Assembly (NCBI GenBank): GCA_025361335.1
Contig: JANYAK010000049.1
Span: forward strand, 1-48,542
DNA length: 48,542 nt
From: Coriobacteriia bacterium
GTDB lineage: Bacteria > Actinomycetota > Coriobacteriia > Anaerosomatales > PALSA-660
Reading direction: 5' to 3'
Shown here: in pieces, positions 16,700 through 25,346 of the stretch
Numbering within the stretch: the first letter of the stretch is position 1
How the letters are laid out: every line of letters begins with the position of its first letter
Position numbers and translations under genes: made by a program
Notes under the pieces: model-generated
Told to the model about the DNA's origin: nothing
Seen by the model: the letters and a program-made list of their open reading frames with translations, nothing else
The model's database searches: none

Positions 16700-16734
16700 G
16701 GCCCCGGACTGCGGTTCAACCGCGGTCCGGGGCC
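16700..16734 (+). terminator. Terminator hairpin downstream of the uracil permease
   Basis: A 15-bp stem (16700-16714 with 16720-16734, one G-U pair) closes a TTCAA loop. It is GC-rich and followed by GCTGCTTCTGT, which is only weakly U-rich. Confidence 0.75.
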
Positions 16735-16786
16735 GCTGCTTCTGTGAAGGGGTGAAGGGTTGTGACGTGCGGATCCACATGCACAA

Positions 16787-16813
16787 AGACCCTCTCATCG
16801 TGCGAGAGGGTCT
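16787..16813. terminator. Bidirectional hairpin, best as minus-strand terminator
   Basis: A perfect 10-bp stem, AGACCCTCTC with GAGAGGGTCT, surrounds a 7-nt loop. On the minus strand the stem is followed by TTGTGC, extending the T's of the stem, so it probably ends the transcript of the small genes at 16951-18245. Confidence 0.65.
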
Positions 16814-16950
16814 CTTCGGTACTCATACTGGAACGCCTGATAATGTATCTTATGTCTTCTCGGCCCTGAGCACCCCCGACGCCCCGCGCGGAGGATGCGG
16901 CGGGTGGCCGCGGCGGGCGTTTGTTCGCGTCCTGAAGCCGAGCGGGTCCG

Positions 16951-17256
16951 CTAAGCGTCCGCCGGGAAGTAGAGTTCCTCGAACTCGGGGCGCGTCATCT
17001 CAGCCAGGTCGGCCTCGGCGGCCTCCAGCGCCTCGTGGGCGTCGGTAGCGCCGTTGAACGATCCTATGACCGTCACGAGATCGTCCTGATCCAGGGCCTC
17101 GACACGCCACACCTCGAACTCGTCCACATCCTGCGCGGGAGGACGACGCCACAGGATGTCGTCGCGCCACTCGAGGTCGGGAGAATCGCTCTCGTCGACG
17201 CGCATCAGTCTGAGGCGGTAGTAGTCGGAAGCCGCGCCGTACGCTTTGAGTGACAC
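16951..17256 (-). CDS. Conserved-looking hypothetical acidic protein
   Basis: This 101-residue protein is strongly acidic and cytoplasmic, with no signal or membrane segment. I do not recognise the family. The first half has alternating charged and aromatic residues (DYYRLRLMRV, FEVWRVEAL). The second half is probably helical (HEALEAAEADLAEM). It starts at GTG, 12 bp after the SH3 protein gene, with AGGAG about 11 nt and AAAGAGG 1 nt upstream. It is probably last in a three-gene unit that ends at the hairpin at 16787-16813. Confidence 0.6.
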   Translation of the reverse strand: MSLKAYGAASDYYRLRLMRVDESDSPDLEWRDDILWRRPPAQDVDEFEVWRVEALDQDDLVTVIGSFNGATDAHEALEAAEADLAEMTRPEFEELYFPADA

Positions 17257-17268
17257 CTCTTTAGACTC

Positions 17269-17667
17269 CTACTTCTTCTTGACCTCTATGAACGACGCGT
17301 CGGCGGTCATCCAGCCGACCGTGCCGCCCGGCTCGCGTACCTTGAGCCATCCCGCGCGCGACTCGATGACCTGGACGAAGACCCCCTTGGACAGGTCTTT
17401 GAGCACCGTCCCCCCCGATGTGGGCGTGTCGCGCAGATGGACGCCGTCCACGAGGGTGGTACCGACGGACCCGGCCGCGGCGGCGACCGACGTGGCCTCC
17501 ACAGTGCCGGTGGCGGATTGCGCCGCCGCTCGAGACTTCTCTGCCTGGAAGTCCGACGCGACGCCCCAGACGGCGTAGGCGATCACGCCCAGCAGCAGCC
17601 AAGGGACGGTCCAGCGGATCAGCCGGAACGGCGGACTCGTCAGCATCCTCTGTCGACTCTCGTCCAT
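17269..17667 (-). CDS. Membrane-anchored bacterial SH3-domain protein
   Basis: This 132-residue protein has a short cytoplasmic N-terminus, one transmembrane helix (about 19-37, WTVPWLLLGVIAYAVWGV), an Ala/Thr/Ser-rich linker and a C-terminal SH3b-like domain (VDGVHLRDTPTSGGTVLKDL; GWLKVREPGGTVGWM). The LRDTP and GWLKV pattern is typical of bacterial SH3 type 3 domains that bind peptidoglycan or wall polymers. GGGGAG lies upstream of the ATG. A surface or envelope role is inferred; no catalytic domain is present. Confidence 0.75.
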   Translation of the reverse strand: MDESRQRMLTSPPFRLIRWTVPWLLLGVIAYAVWGVASDFQAEKSRAAAQSATGTVEATSVAAAAGSVGTTLVDGVHLRDTPTSGGTVLKDLSKGVFVQVIESRAGWLKVREPGGTVGWMTADASFIEVKKK

Positions 17668-17702
17668 CCACTCTCCCCACGTCGTCGCGCTTGGCGCGAA
17701 CG

Positions 17703-18245
17703 TCAGATATACATTCCCCCGCCGTATACCGACGGATCCTCTATGCCGTGCTCGGCCAGCAGGCCGTCTATCGCCTCGTTCGCCGCGTCCAGCGCCACCG
17801 TCACAGCGGGCACGTCGATCGCGCCGAGGGCGGCCAGAACGGCTTCCGGAGAGTCCGCCTCCCCCACCCTGCCGGTCTCCACTGCCAACAGCGCCGCCGC
17901 GGTGCCGAGACAATCGGCCACAACCCACAACTGCTTCGGCAGGGTCATCTCGGCCAGCTCTTCGGCCTGCATGCGCATGCGTGAGTGGAGGTCTTCCAAA
18001 GACCTCCTGTGCCCGCTGTCCGGGTCGAGCGCGAACGCCGTCAATTCATCGGCATCCGCCTCTGCCAGCGACGCGAACACGGATTGAAGCCCCCTGTAGG
18101 CCGCCGCCATTGCTTCGCGGCGGCCGGTCAGCCCGATCAGGGACCGGCGAACCTGCCGTCTCCACAGCATGATCGCGCCTACCACGACGACTGCGATCAG
18201 CCCCGCGGACGCGACACCGATGATGACGTACTCCAGAGCGCTCAC
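17703..18245 (-). CDS. Hypothetical protein with N-terminal membrane anchor
   Basis: From the GTG at 18245 this is a 180-residue protein. One hydrophobic helix (about 5-28, YVIIGVASAGLIAVVVVGAI) is followed by a basic WRRQVRR stop-transfer segment and a mostly helical, Ala/Glu/Leu-rich cytoplasmic region (GRREAMAAAYRGLQSVF; SRMRMQAEELAEM). I recognise no domain. AGGG about 6 nt before the GTG supports this start over the upstream in-frame ATG. It precedes the SH3 protein gene by 35 bp on the same strand. Confidence 0.6.
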   Translation of the reverse strand: MSALEYVIIGVASAGLIAVVVVGAIMLWRRQVRRSLIGLTGRREAMAAAYRGLQSVFASLAEADADELTAFALDPDSGHRRSLEDLHSRMRMQAEELAEMTLPKQLWVVADCLGTAAALLAVETGRVGEADSPEAVLAALGAIDVPAVTVALDAANEAIDGLLAEHGIEDPSVYGGGMYI

Positions 18246-18290
18246 GATCACCCTCACTCGAGGCACACACGAAAACGGCATACTCCTGAC

Positions 18291-18318
18291 CGGTTGGTAA
18301 CCGGTCGGTCACCAACCG
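18291..18318. repeat. Inverted repeat downstream of paaK
   Basis: CGGTTGGT (18291-18298) pairs with ACCAACCG (18311-18318) around a 12-nt loop, just after the paaK stop. It could help end the nine-gene operon, but no U-tract follows. Confidence 0.35.
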
Positions 18319-18322
18319 CCCC

Positions 18323-19624
18323 CTACTCCATCGATCGGTGGTCCAAGACCCTTCGGGCCTTGCCCACGCTCCGCTCGATCGTCCCCGACTCGACCAGCGT
18401 GACCTTCGCCCCGAGCCCCAACACTGTGCTTAGTCTATCGGAAACGGAGCGTGTGAACGCCACCATGTCGGCCATGACATCCGAGAACACCTCGTCGGCG
18501 ACTTCGATGCGTATCTCAAGACGGTCCATGCCCATTTCGCGGTCGATGACCATCAGGTAGTGCGGCTCGACACCCTCGATGGCGAGAAGCACGTCCTCGA
18601 CCTGGCTGGGGAAGACGTTCACCCCCCGGATGATGAGCATGTCGTCCGTGCGGTGCCGCACCTTGCGCATGCGCGCGAGCGTGCGGCCACACGCGCATAC
18701 CGCCGTATCGAGCGCGGTAAGGTCGTGCGTGCGGTACCGGAGAACCGGGAAGGCCTCCTTGGTGATGGTCGTGATGACGAGCTCGCCCTCCTCCCCCGGG
18801 GGAAGCGGCTCCCCGGTGGCGGGATCGACGATCTCGCAGATGAAGTGGTCCTCCGCGAGGTGCAGACCGCATTGGCACTCGCACTCCCCGCTCACCCCGG
18901 GGCCCATGACCTCCGACAGCCCGTAGTTGTCGGTCGCGCGGATCCCCAGCCGTCGCTCGATCTCCGCGCGCATCCCCTCCCCCGACGGCTCGCCGCCGAA
19001 GAGCCCCACCCGCAACGACAACGAGGACATGTCGATGCCCGCCTTCTCCCCCACTTCGGCCAGATACAGGGCGTAGCTGGGGGTCGAGACGAGCGCGGTG
19101 GTGCCGAAGTCCTGCATCATCATGATGTGACGCTCGGTGTTGCCGGAGCCGGCGGGTATGACGGTCGCGCCGATGCGCTCGACGCCGTAGTGCATGCCCC
19201 ACCCTCCGGTGAACATGCCGTACAGGAACGCCATCTGGACGCGGTCCTTCTCCGTGATGCCGGCTGAGGCCGCCACGCGCGCCGTGCACGCGGTCCACGT
19301 GCTCAGATCGCCCTTCGTGTACCCCACGACGATCGGCTTGCCCGTGGTGCCCGACGACGAGTGGATCCGCACGACGTGGTCCAGATCCACGGCGAACATG
19401 CCGAACGGATAGGTGTCGCGCAGGGCGGTCTTGTCCGTGAACGGGAGGTGGCGGACGTCGTCGAGCGACCGGATGTCGCGCGGCCGGACGCCGAGCGCGT
19501 CGAGCTGGTCGCGATAGTAGGGCACCCGCTCGTAGACCCAGGCCACTGTCGTCTGAAGGCGCCGGAGTTGCAGGGCCAGGAGCGCTTCCCTGTCCATGCA
19601 TTCGTACTCGGGGTTCCAGATCAT
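18323..19624 (-). CDS. paaK: Phenylacetate--CoA ligase family protein (copy 1)
   Basis: This 433-residue adenylate-forming enzyme activates an aryl or other small carboxylate to its CoA thioester with ATP, or may run in reverse. Motifs are HSSSGTTGKP (88-97), NYGLSEVMGPG, YRTHD and RTDDMLIIRGVNVFPSQ, all hallmarks of the PaaK branch. CECQCG and CACG cysteine groups occur in the second half, as in other PaaK proteins. It is last in the iorAB-ACT-livKHMGF cluster and overlaps livF by 4 bp, which suggests an aryl-acetate or similar substrate. A related copy lies at 42703-44010. Confidence 0.92.
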   Translation of the reverse strand: MIWNPEYECMDREALLALQLRRLQTTVAWVYERVPYYRDQLDALGVRPRDIRSLDDVRHLPFTDKTALRDTYPFGMFAVDLDHVVRIHSSSGTTGKPIVVGYTKGDLSTWTACTARVAASAGITEKDRVQMAFLYGMFTGGWGMHYGVERIGATVIPAGSGNTERHIMMMQDFGTTALVSTPSYALYLAEVGEKAGIDMSSLSLRVGLFGGEPSGEGMRAEIERRLGIRATDNYGLSEVMGPGVSGECECQCGLHLAEDHFICEIVDPATGEPLPPGEEGELVITTITKEAFPVLRYRTHDLTALDTAVCACGRTLARMRKVRHRTDDMLIIRGVNVFPSQVEDVLLAIEGVEPHYLMVIDREMGMDRLEIRIEVADEVFSDVMADMVAFTRSVSDRLSTVLGLGAKVTLVESGTIERSVGKARRVLDHRSME

Positions 19625-20397
19625 CGCGCGTCTCCCGTCATGGGTGTCCCGTCGCCGCCGAGCGCCGCTTCGTGCCAAGCGCCCAGGTAGATGAGCCTCA
19701 CGTCGTCATCGGCCATGAGATCGGCCGAGGTTCCCGTCATGGCGATGGTGCCTGTGCGCATCACGTAGCCGCGATCGGAGTGACGCAGGGCCACCTTCAC
19801 GTCCTGCTCCACGAGAAGCACGGTCAGCCCCTGTTCGCGCAGCACGCCGAGGGTGCCGAATATCTCGGCGATCACTTTGGGCGCCAGCCCGAGCGACGGC
19901 TCGTCCAGCAGCAGCAGTGATGGGCGCGACATGAGTGCCCGCCCGATCGCGAGCATCTGCTGCTCGCCGCCCGACAGGGTGGACGCGGTCTGGCCCGTCC
20001 GGTCGCGAAGCACCGGGAACAGGGCGAAGACCCCTTCGAGGTCGCTCCCGTGCCCCGCGCTCTCACGGCCTCGCGCGAAGGCGCCCAAGCGCAAGTTCTC
20101 CTCCACCGTGAGCGGTCCGAACAGCATCCGGCCCTCTGGGACCAGAGCGATCCCGCGTCGGACGGCCCGCTCGGGGACGATACGCGAGATGTCGTCACCG
20201 TCGAAGACGATCCGACCTTGCGATGCGCGCACGAAGCCCACGATGGTGCGAAGCAGGGTGGACTTGCCGGCTCCGTTCGCCCCGACCAGTGTGACGATCT
20301 CCCCGCGGTCGACATGCAAGTCCACGCCGTGCAGGACCGGCACACGGCCATAGCCGGCGTGGAGCCCCTCGACACGCAGTAGGGCGGGGTCAGGCAT
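19621..20397 (-). CDS. livF: Branched-chain/aromatic amino acid ABC transporter ATPase LivF
   Basis: This 258-residue ABC ATPase energises amino-acid import with LivG. Walker A is GANGAGKST (39-47), the signature is LSGGEQQMLAIGRAL, and Walker B is LLLLDEPSLGLAPK, which with LVEQDVKVALRHSDRGYV identifies LivF. The ATG is the first sensible start. It overlaps livG by 8 bp and paaK by 4 bp, so the whole set is translationally coupled. Confidence 0.93.
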   Translation of the reverse strand: MPDPALLRVEGLHAGYGRVPVLHGVDLHVDRGEIVTLVGANGAGKSTLLRTIVGFVRASQGRIVFDGDDISRIVPERAVRRGIALVPEGRMLFGPLTVEENLRLGAFARGRESAGHGSDLEGVFALFPVLRDRTGQTASTLSGGEQQMLAIGRALMSRPSLLLLDEPSLGLAPKVIAEIFGTLGVLREQGLTVLLVEQDVKVALRHSDRGYVMRTGTIAMTGTSADLMADDDVRLIYLGAWHEAALGGDGTPMTGDAR

Positions 20398-21163
20398 CGT
20401 CGCCCGCCTCCTCGCCCAGATACGCCTCGATGACCGCGGGGTCCTTCTGGATGAGCATGGGTGGGCCCTCCGCGATCTTGCACCCGCGGTCCAGCACCAC
20501 GATCGAGTCCGAAATCTCCATGACCAGGCCCATGTCGTGCTCGACGACCACCATGGTGGCGCCGGCGTCACGCACCCGGTACAGCACGGACGCCAGCTCG
20601 CGGGTCTCAGCCGAATCAAGTCCCGCCGCCGGCTCGTCGAGCAGCATAAGGCGCGGCGAGGTGGCCAGAGCCCGGGCGACCTCGAGCAGGCGGCGCAGCC
20701 CATGCGGCAGATCCTCCGCGAGGGTGTCCGCTTCGCCGTCGAGGCCGACCATGCGCAGTAGCCGATGCGCCTCTTCCCGCGCCAGCCTGTCCTCTCGACG
20801 TGCTCGCGGCAACCGCAGTGCCGCCGCCACCACGCCGGCTCTCGTCACCGGGAAGGTCCCCGCCAGCACGTTGTCGAACACGGTGAGCTCCTCGAACAGC
20901 TGGGTGTTCTGGAACGTTCGCGCGATCCCCGAACGCACCAGACGGTGTGGCCTCTCCCCGGCCACCTCGCGCCCGGCGAACGAGACGCTCCCCGACGTCG
21001 GCTGATCAAAACCGCTGACGATGTTGAACAGCGTCGACTTGCCGGCGCCGTTGGGACCGATGACCGAGAAGATCTCGCCCTCGTGCACGTCGAACGACAC
21101 GCCGTCCAATGCGACCAAGCCGCCGAACACCCGGGTGACGTCGCGGATAGCCAGCAGGCTCAC
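20390..21163 (-). CDS. livG: Branched-chain/aromatic amino acid ABC transporter ATPase LivG
   Basis: This 257-residue ABC ATPase has Walker A GPNGAGKST (36-44), Walker B LMLLDEPAAGL and VVEHDMGLVMEISD, typical of LivG. The signature segment reads LPHGLRRLLEVARAL instead of the usual LSGGQ-like form; LivG proteins are often divergent here. The GTG start has GGGAGG about 5 nt upstream and overlaps the livM stop by 4 bp. Confidence 0.93.
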   Translation of the reverse strand: MSLLAIRDVTRVFGGLVALDGVSFDVHEGEIFSVIGPNGAGKSTLFNIVSGFDQPTSGSVSFAGREVAGERPHRLVRSGIARTFQNTQLFEELTVFDNVLAGTFPVTRAGVVAAALRLPRARREDRLAREEAHRLLRMVGLDGEADTLAEDLPHGLRRLLEVARALATSPRLMLLDEPAAGLDSAETRELASVLYRVRDAGATMVVVEHDMGLVMEISDSIVVLDRGCKIAEGPPMLIQKDPAVIEAYLGEEAGDDA

Positions 21164-22179
21164 GCCGCCTCCCCCGCCCCGGTGACCGAACGCGACTTTC
21201 GACGCCACGCGCGCGCCAGACCGGCCATGCCTGCGGGCACGAAGAGCATCACACCCACGATGACCACGCCGTAGATGTCGCCCTTCCAGTCCTGCAGGGC
21301 CGCCACGGTCGTCTTCGACAGTCCCGGGATCAGCCCGTCGATGTAGGTAAGAAGCGTGAGCGCCACAGCTGCCAACACGGGTCCGGCGACGGAACGCGTG
21401 CCACCGAGTACAACCATCGCAAGCAGGATGATCGACGTCTCGAGCGCGAACGACGTCGGGGACACGAAGCCGACCGCGCTGGCGAACAGGGCACCCGACA
21501 GCCCCGCCAGGCCCGCCGACAGGGTGAAAGCCGTGACCTTGACCCGGACCGGATCGACGCCGCACGCCATAGCGCCCATCTCGGAACCTTGGAGGGCGGC
21601 CATCGCGCGCCCGGGTCTGCCTCGCACGATCCCGGACACGAGCGCCACGACCACCACGGCTGCGCCCCACACCAGCAGGTAGTTCGACCAGGGGGTGTCG
21701 AGGCGCACCGGGCCCACGCTGGCGAACGGGATACCTGACAGCCCGTCGTTGCCTCCCGTGAGTGACTTGGCCTCCACGAACACGATGTTCGCGATGACAC
21801 TGAATCCGAGCGTCGCCATGGCAAGGTAGTGCCCCCGAAGGCGAAGGCTGGGCAACGCAAGCGCGAGCCCCCCGAGCGCCGACAGTGCGACGGCCGCCGC
21901 GACCGCCGTCATCCACGGCCAACCTGCCCTCGCGGTGAGGAACCCGCAGGTGTACGCGCCGATCCCGGTGAACGCGGCATGACCGAGCGACACCTGACCC
22001 GCATACCCGAACAGCACCGCCATCCCCGCCACGATGATGACGTTGAGCCCCACGAAGGTCAGGACCTTGAGGAGGTACCGGTCGGTCACGACCAACGGGA
22101 GGGCAAGCACCGCCGCAGCGGCCAACACCGCGCCGCCGCTCTGCGCGAAACGCCGCGTCCGGTCGGACACCGCTGTCAC
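21160..22179 (-). CDS. livM: Branched-chain/aromatic amino acid ABC transporter permease LivM
   Basis: This polytopic permease of about 339 residues contains the LivM stretches GYAGQVSLGHAAFTGIGAY, LRGHYLAMATLGF, LTGGNDGLSGI and LGGTRSVAGP. The start is ambiguous: GTG at 22179 overlaps the livH stop by 4 bp like the other junctions in this operon, while GTG at 22170 is three codons later. It forms the translocation channel with LivH. Confidence 0.92.
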   Translation of the reverse strand: MTAVSDRTRRFAQSGGAVLAAAAVLALPLVVTDRYLLKVLTFVGLNVIIVAGMAVLFGYAGQVSLGHAAFTGIGAYTCGFLTARAGWPWMTAVAAAVALSALGGLALALPSLRLRGHYLAMATLGFSVIANIVFVEAKSLTGGNDGLSGIPFASVGPVRLDTPWSNYLLVWGAAVVVVALVSGIVRGRPGRAMAALQGSEMGAMACGVDPVRVKVTAFTLSAGLAGLSGALFASAVGFVSPTSFALETSIILLAMVVLGGTRSVAGPVLAAVALTLLTYIDGLIPGLSKTTVAALQDWKGDIYGVVIVGVMLFVPAGMAGLARAWRRKSRSVTGAGEAA

Positions 22180-23057
22180 ACCTTCTCTCGACCCGCGCGG
22201 CCGAACAGGCCGCTGGGCTTCAGGAAGATGACGGCCAGAAGCACGACGAGCGCGATGGCGTCCTTGTACGTCGATGAGATGAACGCGGCCGACAGGCTCT
22301 CGGTGAGACCCAGGACGAGCCCTCCCGCGACTGCGGCCACGGGTCCGCCCAGCCCGCCCAGGATCGCCGCGGCGAAGCCCTTCAGGCCAATGCGGGCGCC
22401 CACGTCGTACGCCGTCTGCGTGAGCGGGGCCACCGCGACGCCGGCAAGCGCGCCGAGCGCGGCGGCGAGCGCGAAGGTCACCATCACCACGCGAGCCGTG
22501 TCGATCCCCACGAGCCGCGAGGAATCGTGGCTCACGGCGGTGGCGCGCATCGCGAGCCCCAACTTCGTGCGCGTGTACAGCACCCACAGCACGAGGAGGG
22601 CGACAGCCGTCAGCCCCCAGACCCACAGCGTCTGTCGCTCGATCGCGGCACCGAAGAAGGTGATGGACGGACCCGCGGTGAACGGCGGCAGAGCCACCTC
22701 GTTGGGCCCGAACAGGTGTCTCGCAAGCGACTGCAGGAGCATCGACACCCCTATGGTGATGATGATGAGCACCAGCGGCGCCTCAGCGCGTCGCGGACGG
22801 AGCGCCAAGCGCTCCACCAGCGCCCCGACGCCCACCGTCACCAGCACCGCGGCGGGAACCGCGGCCAGGAGGGGCAGCCCGAGCGTACGCAACGCCCACA
22901 CCGCCACCATCCCGCCGAGCATGTAGAACTCGCCTTGGGCGAAGTTCAGGATGCCCGTGGAGGCGTAGACGATCGTGAAACCCAGGGCGATGAGCGCATA
23001 GATCGCGCCGTTCTTGAGACCCGCGATCGTGAACTGCAGCAGCTGTGCGGCTCCCAC
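22176..23057 (-). CDS. livH: Branched-chain/aromatic amino acid ABC transporter permease LivH
   Basis: This 293-residue membrane protein has GAIYALIALGFTIVYASTGI, LNFAQGEFYMLGG, RATAVSHDSSRLVGID and LGGLGGPVAAVAGG, the conserved LivH core. It pairs with LivM. The GTG start lies 3 bp after the livK stop. Confidence 0.93.
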   Translation of the reverse strand: MGAAQLLQFTIAGLKNGAIYALIALGFTIVYASTGILNFAQGEFYMLGGMVAVWALRTLGLPLLAAVPAAVLVTVGVGALVERLALRPRRAEAPLVLIIITIGVSMLLQSLARHLFGPNEVALPPFTAGPSITFFGAAIERQTLWVWGLTAVALLVLWVLYTRTKLGLAMRATAVSHDSSRLVGIDTARVVMVTFALAAALGALAGVAVAPLTQTAYDVGARIGLKGFAAAILGGLGGPVAAVAGGLVLGLTESLSAAFISSTYKDAIALVVLLAVIFLKPSGLFGRAGREKV

Positions 23058-23060
23058 TCG

Positions 23061-24281
23061 CTACTCGACTACCTTCCACACGCCGCCCTCGATGCGGTAC
23101 ATCACCAGGTCTTTGGCGGTCAAGCCGTTGTGGTCGGTGGCGGAGAGATCGAAGGTGCCTCCTACGCCGACGAGACCCTTCGTCGCCTCGATCGCATCGC
23201 GCAACTTCGCCGAGTCCGCGTCAGAGCCCGCGCGCTTCAGTGCATCGGCCAAGATCGATATCGCGTCGTACGCATGACCGGCGAAGATGTCGGGAGCCTT
23301 GCCGTACTTCTGCGTGTAGCGTCCGATGAAGTCCGTGGCGACCTTGAAGGCCTTCGTGCCCCTGCCGTACGAATCGGGGGCGAGGATGCGTCCGGCCGCG
23401 AACGTGAAGCCCTCGGCCGCCGCTCCCGCTCCGTCGATGAATTCGGTGCGCCCGTTGCCCGGCGCTCCGAAGATCCTCATCGACCCCGACGGGTCGAGGT
23501 CCTTGGCGTTCTTGACGATGATCGCGCCCTCCTTGCCCGCCGCCCACATCCACACGGCCTGAGGCGCCTTCGCCTTGATCTTCGTCAGCTGGGTCGTCAT
23601 ATCGGTGTCGCCCGCGTTGAAGGTCTCGTCGGCCACGACGGTCACTCCGTACTTGGCGACGTCGTCAAGTACGACCTGCCGTCCGTCCTTGCCGTAGCCC
23701 CCCGAGTCCGTGAGCAGGGCGATGGTGGTGATCCCCGCCTTCTTCATGAAGTCGAGCGTGAATGGGACGACGATGCGGTTGGGCCAAGGCGTCTGGAACA
23801 CGAGCTTGTCGAACTGCGCAGTGACCGCGTTGCCTCCGGCCATCGAGACCTGGGGGATCCCCGCCCGGTCGATGTCGGCGCGCATGCCCATCGTCTGGCC
23901 CGTCCCCGTGGCCCCGATGATGCCTAGAACGCCCTCACGCTCGATGAGCCGCGTGGTCGCAGCTTGCGCCTTCGCGGGGTCCGTCGCGTCGTCCTCGTAC
24001 ACGACCTCGATGCTGCGGCCACCGATGCCCCCCGCGGCATTGATGCGGGCGACCTCCATCTCGATCGCGTTGCGCTCGGGCACACCCAAGCCGGCGTACG
24101 TGCCCGTGAGCGAAAGCACCGCTCCCAGCTTGATCGGAGCCTTCTCCGCCGCCGGGGCGCTCGCCTTGCTCGTGGGCGCCGAACAGCCCGCCGCCGACAG
24201 CGCGACAAGTGCCACGATGAGTGCGGCCGTCATCACTCGCCTGAACGTGTGGCCCGCGCCTGTCTTCCGCCTCGTCCCCAT
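23061..24281 (-). CDS. livK: Amino acid ABC transporter substrate-binding lipoprotein (LivK type)
   Basis: This 406-residue secreted lipoprotein captures amino acids outside the cell for LivHMGF. A basic start and hydrophobic stretch end in a lipobox at Cys33 (LSAAGC), followed by an Ala/Ser/Lys-rich tether. The mature part is a type I periplasmic-binding fold with KLGAVLSLTGTYAGLG, VYEDDATDPAKA, IIGATGTGQTM and HAYDAISILADAL. AGGGGG lies about 7 nt before the ATG. The ligand cannot be read directly; the iorAB neighbours favour aromatic or branched-chain amino acids. Confidence 0.93.
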   Translation of the reverse strand: MGTRRKTGAGHTFRRVMTAALIVALVALSAAGCSAPTSKASAPAAEKAPIKLGAVLSLTGTYAGLGVPERNAIEMEVARINAAGGIGGRSIEVVYEDDATDPAKAQAATTRLIEREGVLGIIGATGTGQTMGMRADIDRAGIPQVSMAGGNAVTAQFDKLVFQTPWPNRIVVPFTLDFMKKAGITTIALLTDSGGYGKDGRQVVLDDVAKYGVTVVADETFNAGDTDMTTQLTKIKAKAPQAVWMWAAGKEGAIIVKNAKDLDPSGSMRIFGAPGNGRTEFIDGAGAAAEGFTFAAGRILAPDSYGRGTKAFKVATDFIGRYTQKYGKAPDIFAGHAYDAISILADALKRAGSDADSAKLRDAIEATKGLVGVGGTFDLSATDHNGLTAKDLVMYRIEGGVWKVVE

Positions 24282-24300
24282 GTCGAGCCCCCTTGCCCCT

Positions 24301-24316
24301 GCCGCGCGTGCGCGGC
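24301..24316. repeat. Inverted repeat in the ACT-livK gap
   Basis: GCCGCGC-GT-GCGCGGC is a perfect 7-bp inverted repeat in the only sizeable gap (42 bp) of the nine-gene operon. In mRNA it would form a stable hairpin just upstream of the abundant binding-protein message. Confidence 0.6.
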
Positions 24317-24323
24317 GTTCGAC

Positions 24324-24743
24324 TTAGACCGCCGATATCTCCTCTTGCGAGACGAGGCGGACCGGCTGGTCATTCAGCAGCGTGATCGCCCGTTCGACAT
24401 CCGCCACGTTGAGCACCACGTAGGTGGCGATGAGTGAGTACACGTACTCGATGTTGACGCCCGCGTCCGACACGATCTTGAGGACGCCCGCGAGCCCCCC
24501 GGGGACATCCGGCAGATCGATGCAGATGACGTCCGTGTCCTTGACGGTGAATCCGGTGGCCTTGAGCAGGGTGCGCGCACGGTCGGGATCGTCGACGACC
24601 AGGCGCAGGATGCCGTAGTCGGCCGTGTCGGACACGGAGAAGCCTCGTATGTTGATGCCGGCCTCGCCGAGCGCCGCGGTGACCTCGCTGACTCGACCCG
24701 CCTTGTTCTCGATGAACACGGACAGCTGTCGGACCTTGCTCAC
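24324..24743 (-). CDS. Tandem ACT-domain protein (copy 1)
   Basis: This 139-residue protein consists of two ACT domains: about 5-70 (QLSVFIENKAGRVSEVTAAL) and 72-135 (ICIDLPDVPGGLAGVLKIV). ACT domains bind small ligands, usually amino acids, and act as regulatory modules. Stand-alone tandem ACT proteins are often encoded beside iorAB and paaK. Its GTG overlaps the iorB stop by 4 bp. A likely role is amino-acid sensing for the pathway; that is inference. A homologous copy lies at 42266-42703, also next to a paaK. Confidence 0.9.
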   Translation of the reverse strand: MSKVRQLSVFIENKAGRVSEVTAALGEAGINIRGFSVSDTADYGILRLVVDDPDRARTLLKATGFTVKDTDVICIDLPDVPGGLAGVLKIVSDAGVNIEYVYSLIATYVVLNVADVERAITLLNDQPVRLVSQEEISAV

Positions 24744-25345
24744 AGCTCACACGCTCCCTTCGCGCACGCCTGCCGGCCGAGCTCGAAAGCCGCCAGGTTC
24801 CCCTCCACCGTCTTGGCCGGCACCCGTCGGCTCAGGACGTCTCTCCACACGGTCTCCGAAAACGGCAGGCCGACCGACATCGCACCAAGGAGGACGACGT
24901 TGGCGGATCTGGGCGAGCTCGCCTCGCACGCAAGCTCTTCGGCGTCGATGAAAACGGCACCTTCGAAGGCGAGCGCAGCCTCGATCCCCGTCGGCGTCTG
25001 ATACTCGCCGGTCAGGACCGGAAGAGGCGCGATGAGGCGACTGTTGACGACCAGGCGACCGTCGGGCTTGAGGAAGTGGAGCCAGCGGGCCGCCTCGATG
25101 AGCTCGAACGCCACCAAGTGATCCGCACCCCCCGGGTCGACGACAGGCGAGAAGACCTTGTCGCCGAAACGCACGACTGTGTCGACCGCGCCGCCGCGCT
25201 GAGACATCCCGTGGACCTCGGCCAGCTTCACGTCGAGGCCCGTGGCGGCCGCCACCTTGGCCAGCACATCCGACGCGAGGATCGTCCCCTGGCCGCCGAC
25301 GCCGACGAGCATGACCGTGACCACCCCTGACATCCCGCCTGGCAT
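24740..25345 (-). CDS. iorB: Indolepyruvate:ferredoxin oxidoreductase beta subunit
   Basis: This 201-residue subunit contains LVGVGGQGTILASDVLA and EVHGMSQRGGAVDTVVRFG, the gamma-type 2-oxoacid oxidoreductase domain. With IorA it oxidatively decarboxylates aryl-pyruvates (indolepyruvate, phenylpyruvate, hydroxyphenylpyruvate) to aryl-acetyl-CoA, reducing ferredoxin. The ATG at 25345 has GGAGG 7 nt upstream and directly follows the iorA stop. Confidence 0.95.
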   Translation of the reverse strand: MPGGMSGVVTVMLVGVGGQGTILASDVLAKVAAATGLDVKLAEVHGMSQRGGAVDTVVRFGDKVFSPVVDPGGADHLVAFELIEAARWLHFLKPDGRLVVNSRLIAPLPVLTGEYQTPTGIEAALAFEGAVFIDAEELACEASSPRSANVVLLGAMSVGLPFSETVWRDVLSRRVPAKTVEGNLAAFELGRQACAKGACEL

Positions 25346-25346
25346 A

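Larger units (their letters stand above)
16596..16950. other. 355-bp region without a gene
   Basis: This stretch between the convergent uracil permease and a small minus-strand gene contains two hairpins (listed separately) and a short AT-rich run (about 16838-16856). I see no supported ORF, tRNA or known RNA. Confidence 0.6.

Noticed and set aside
16596-16950. CRISPR, tRNA or small RNA gene in the gene-free stretch
   Set aside because: No repeat-spacer pattern, cloverleaf or known RNA motif; the structure is accounted for by two terminator-like hairpins.
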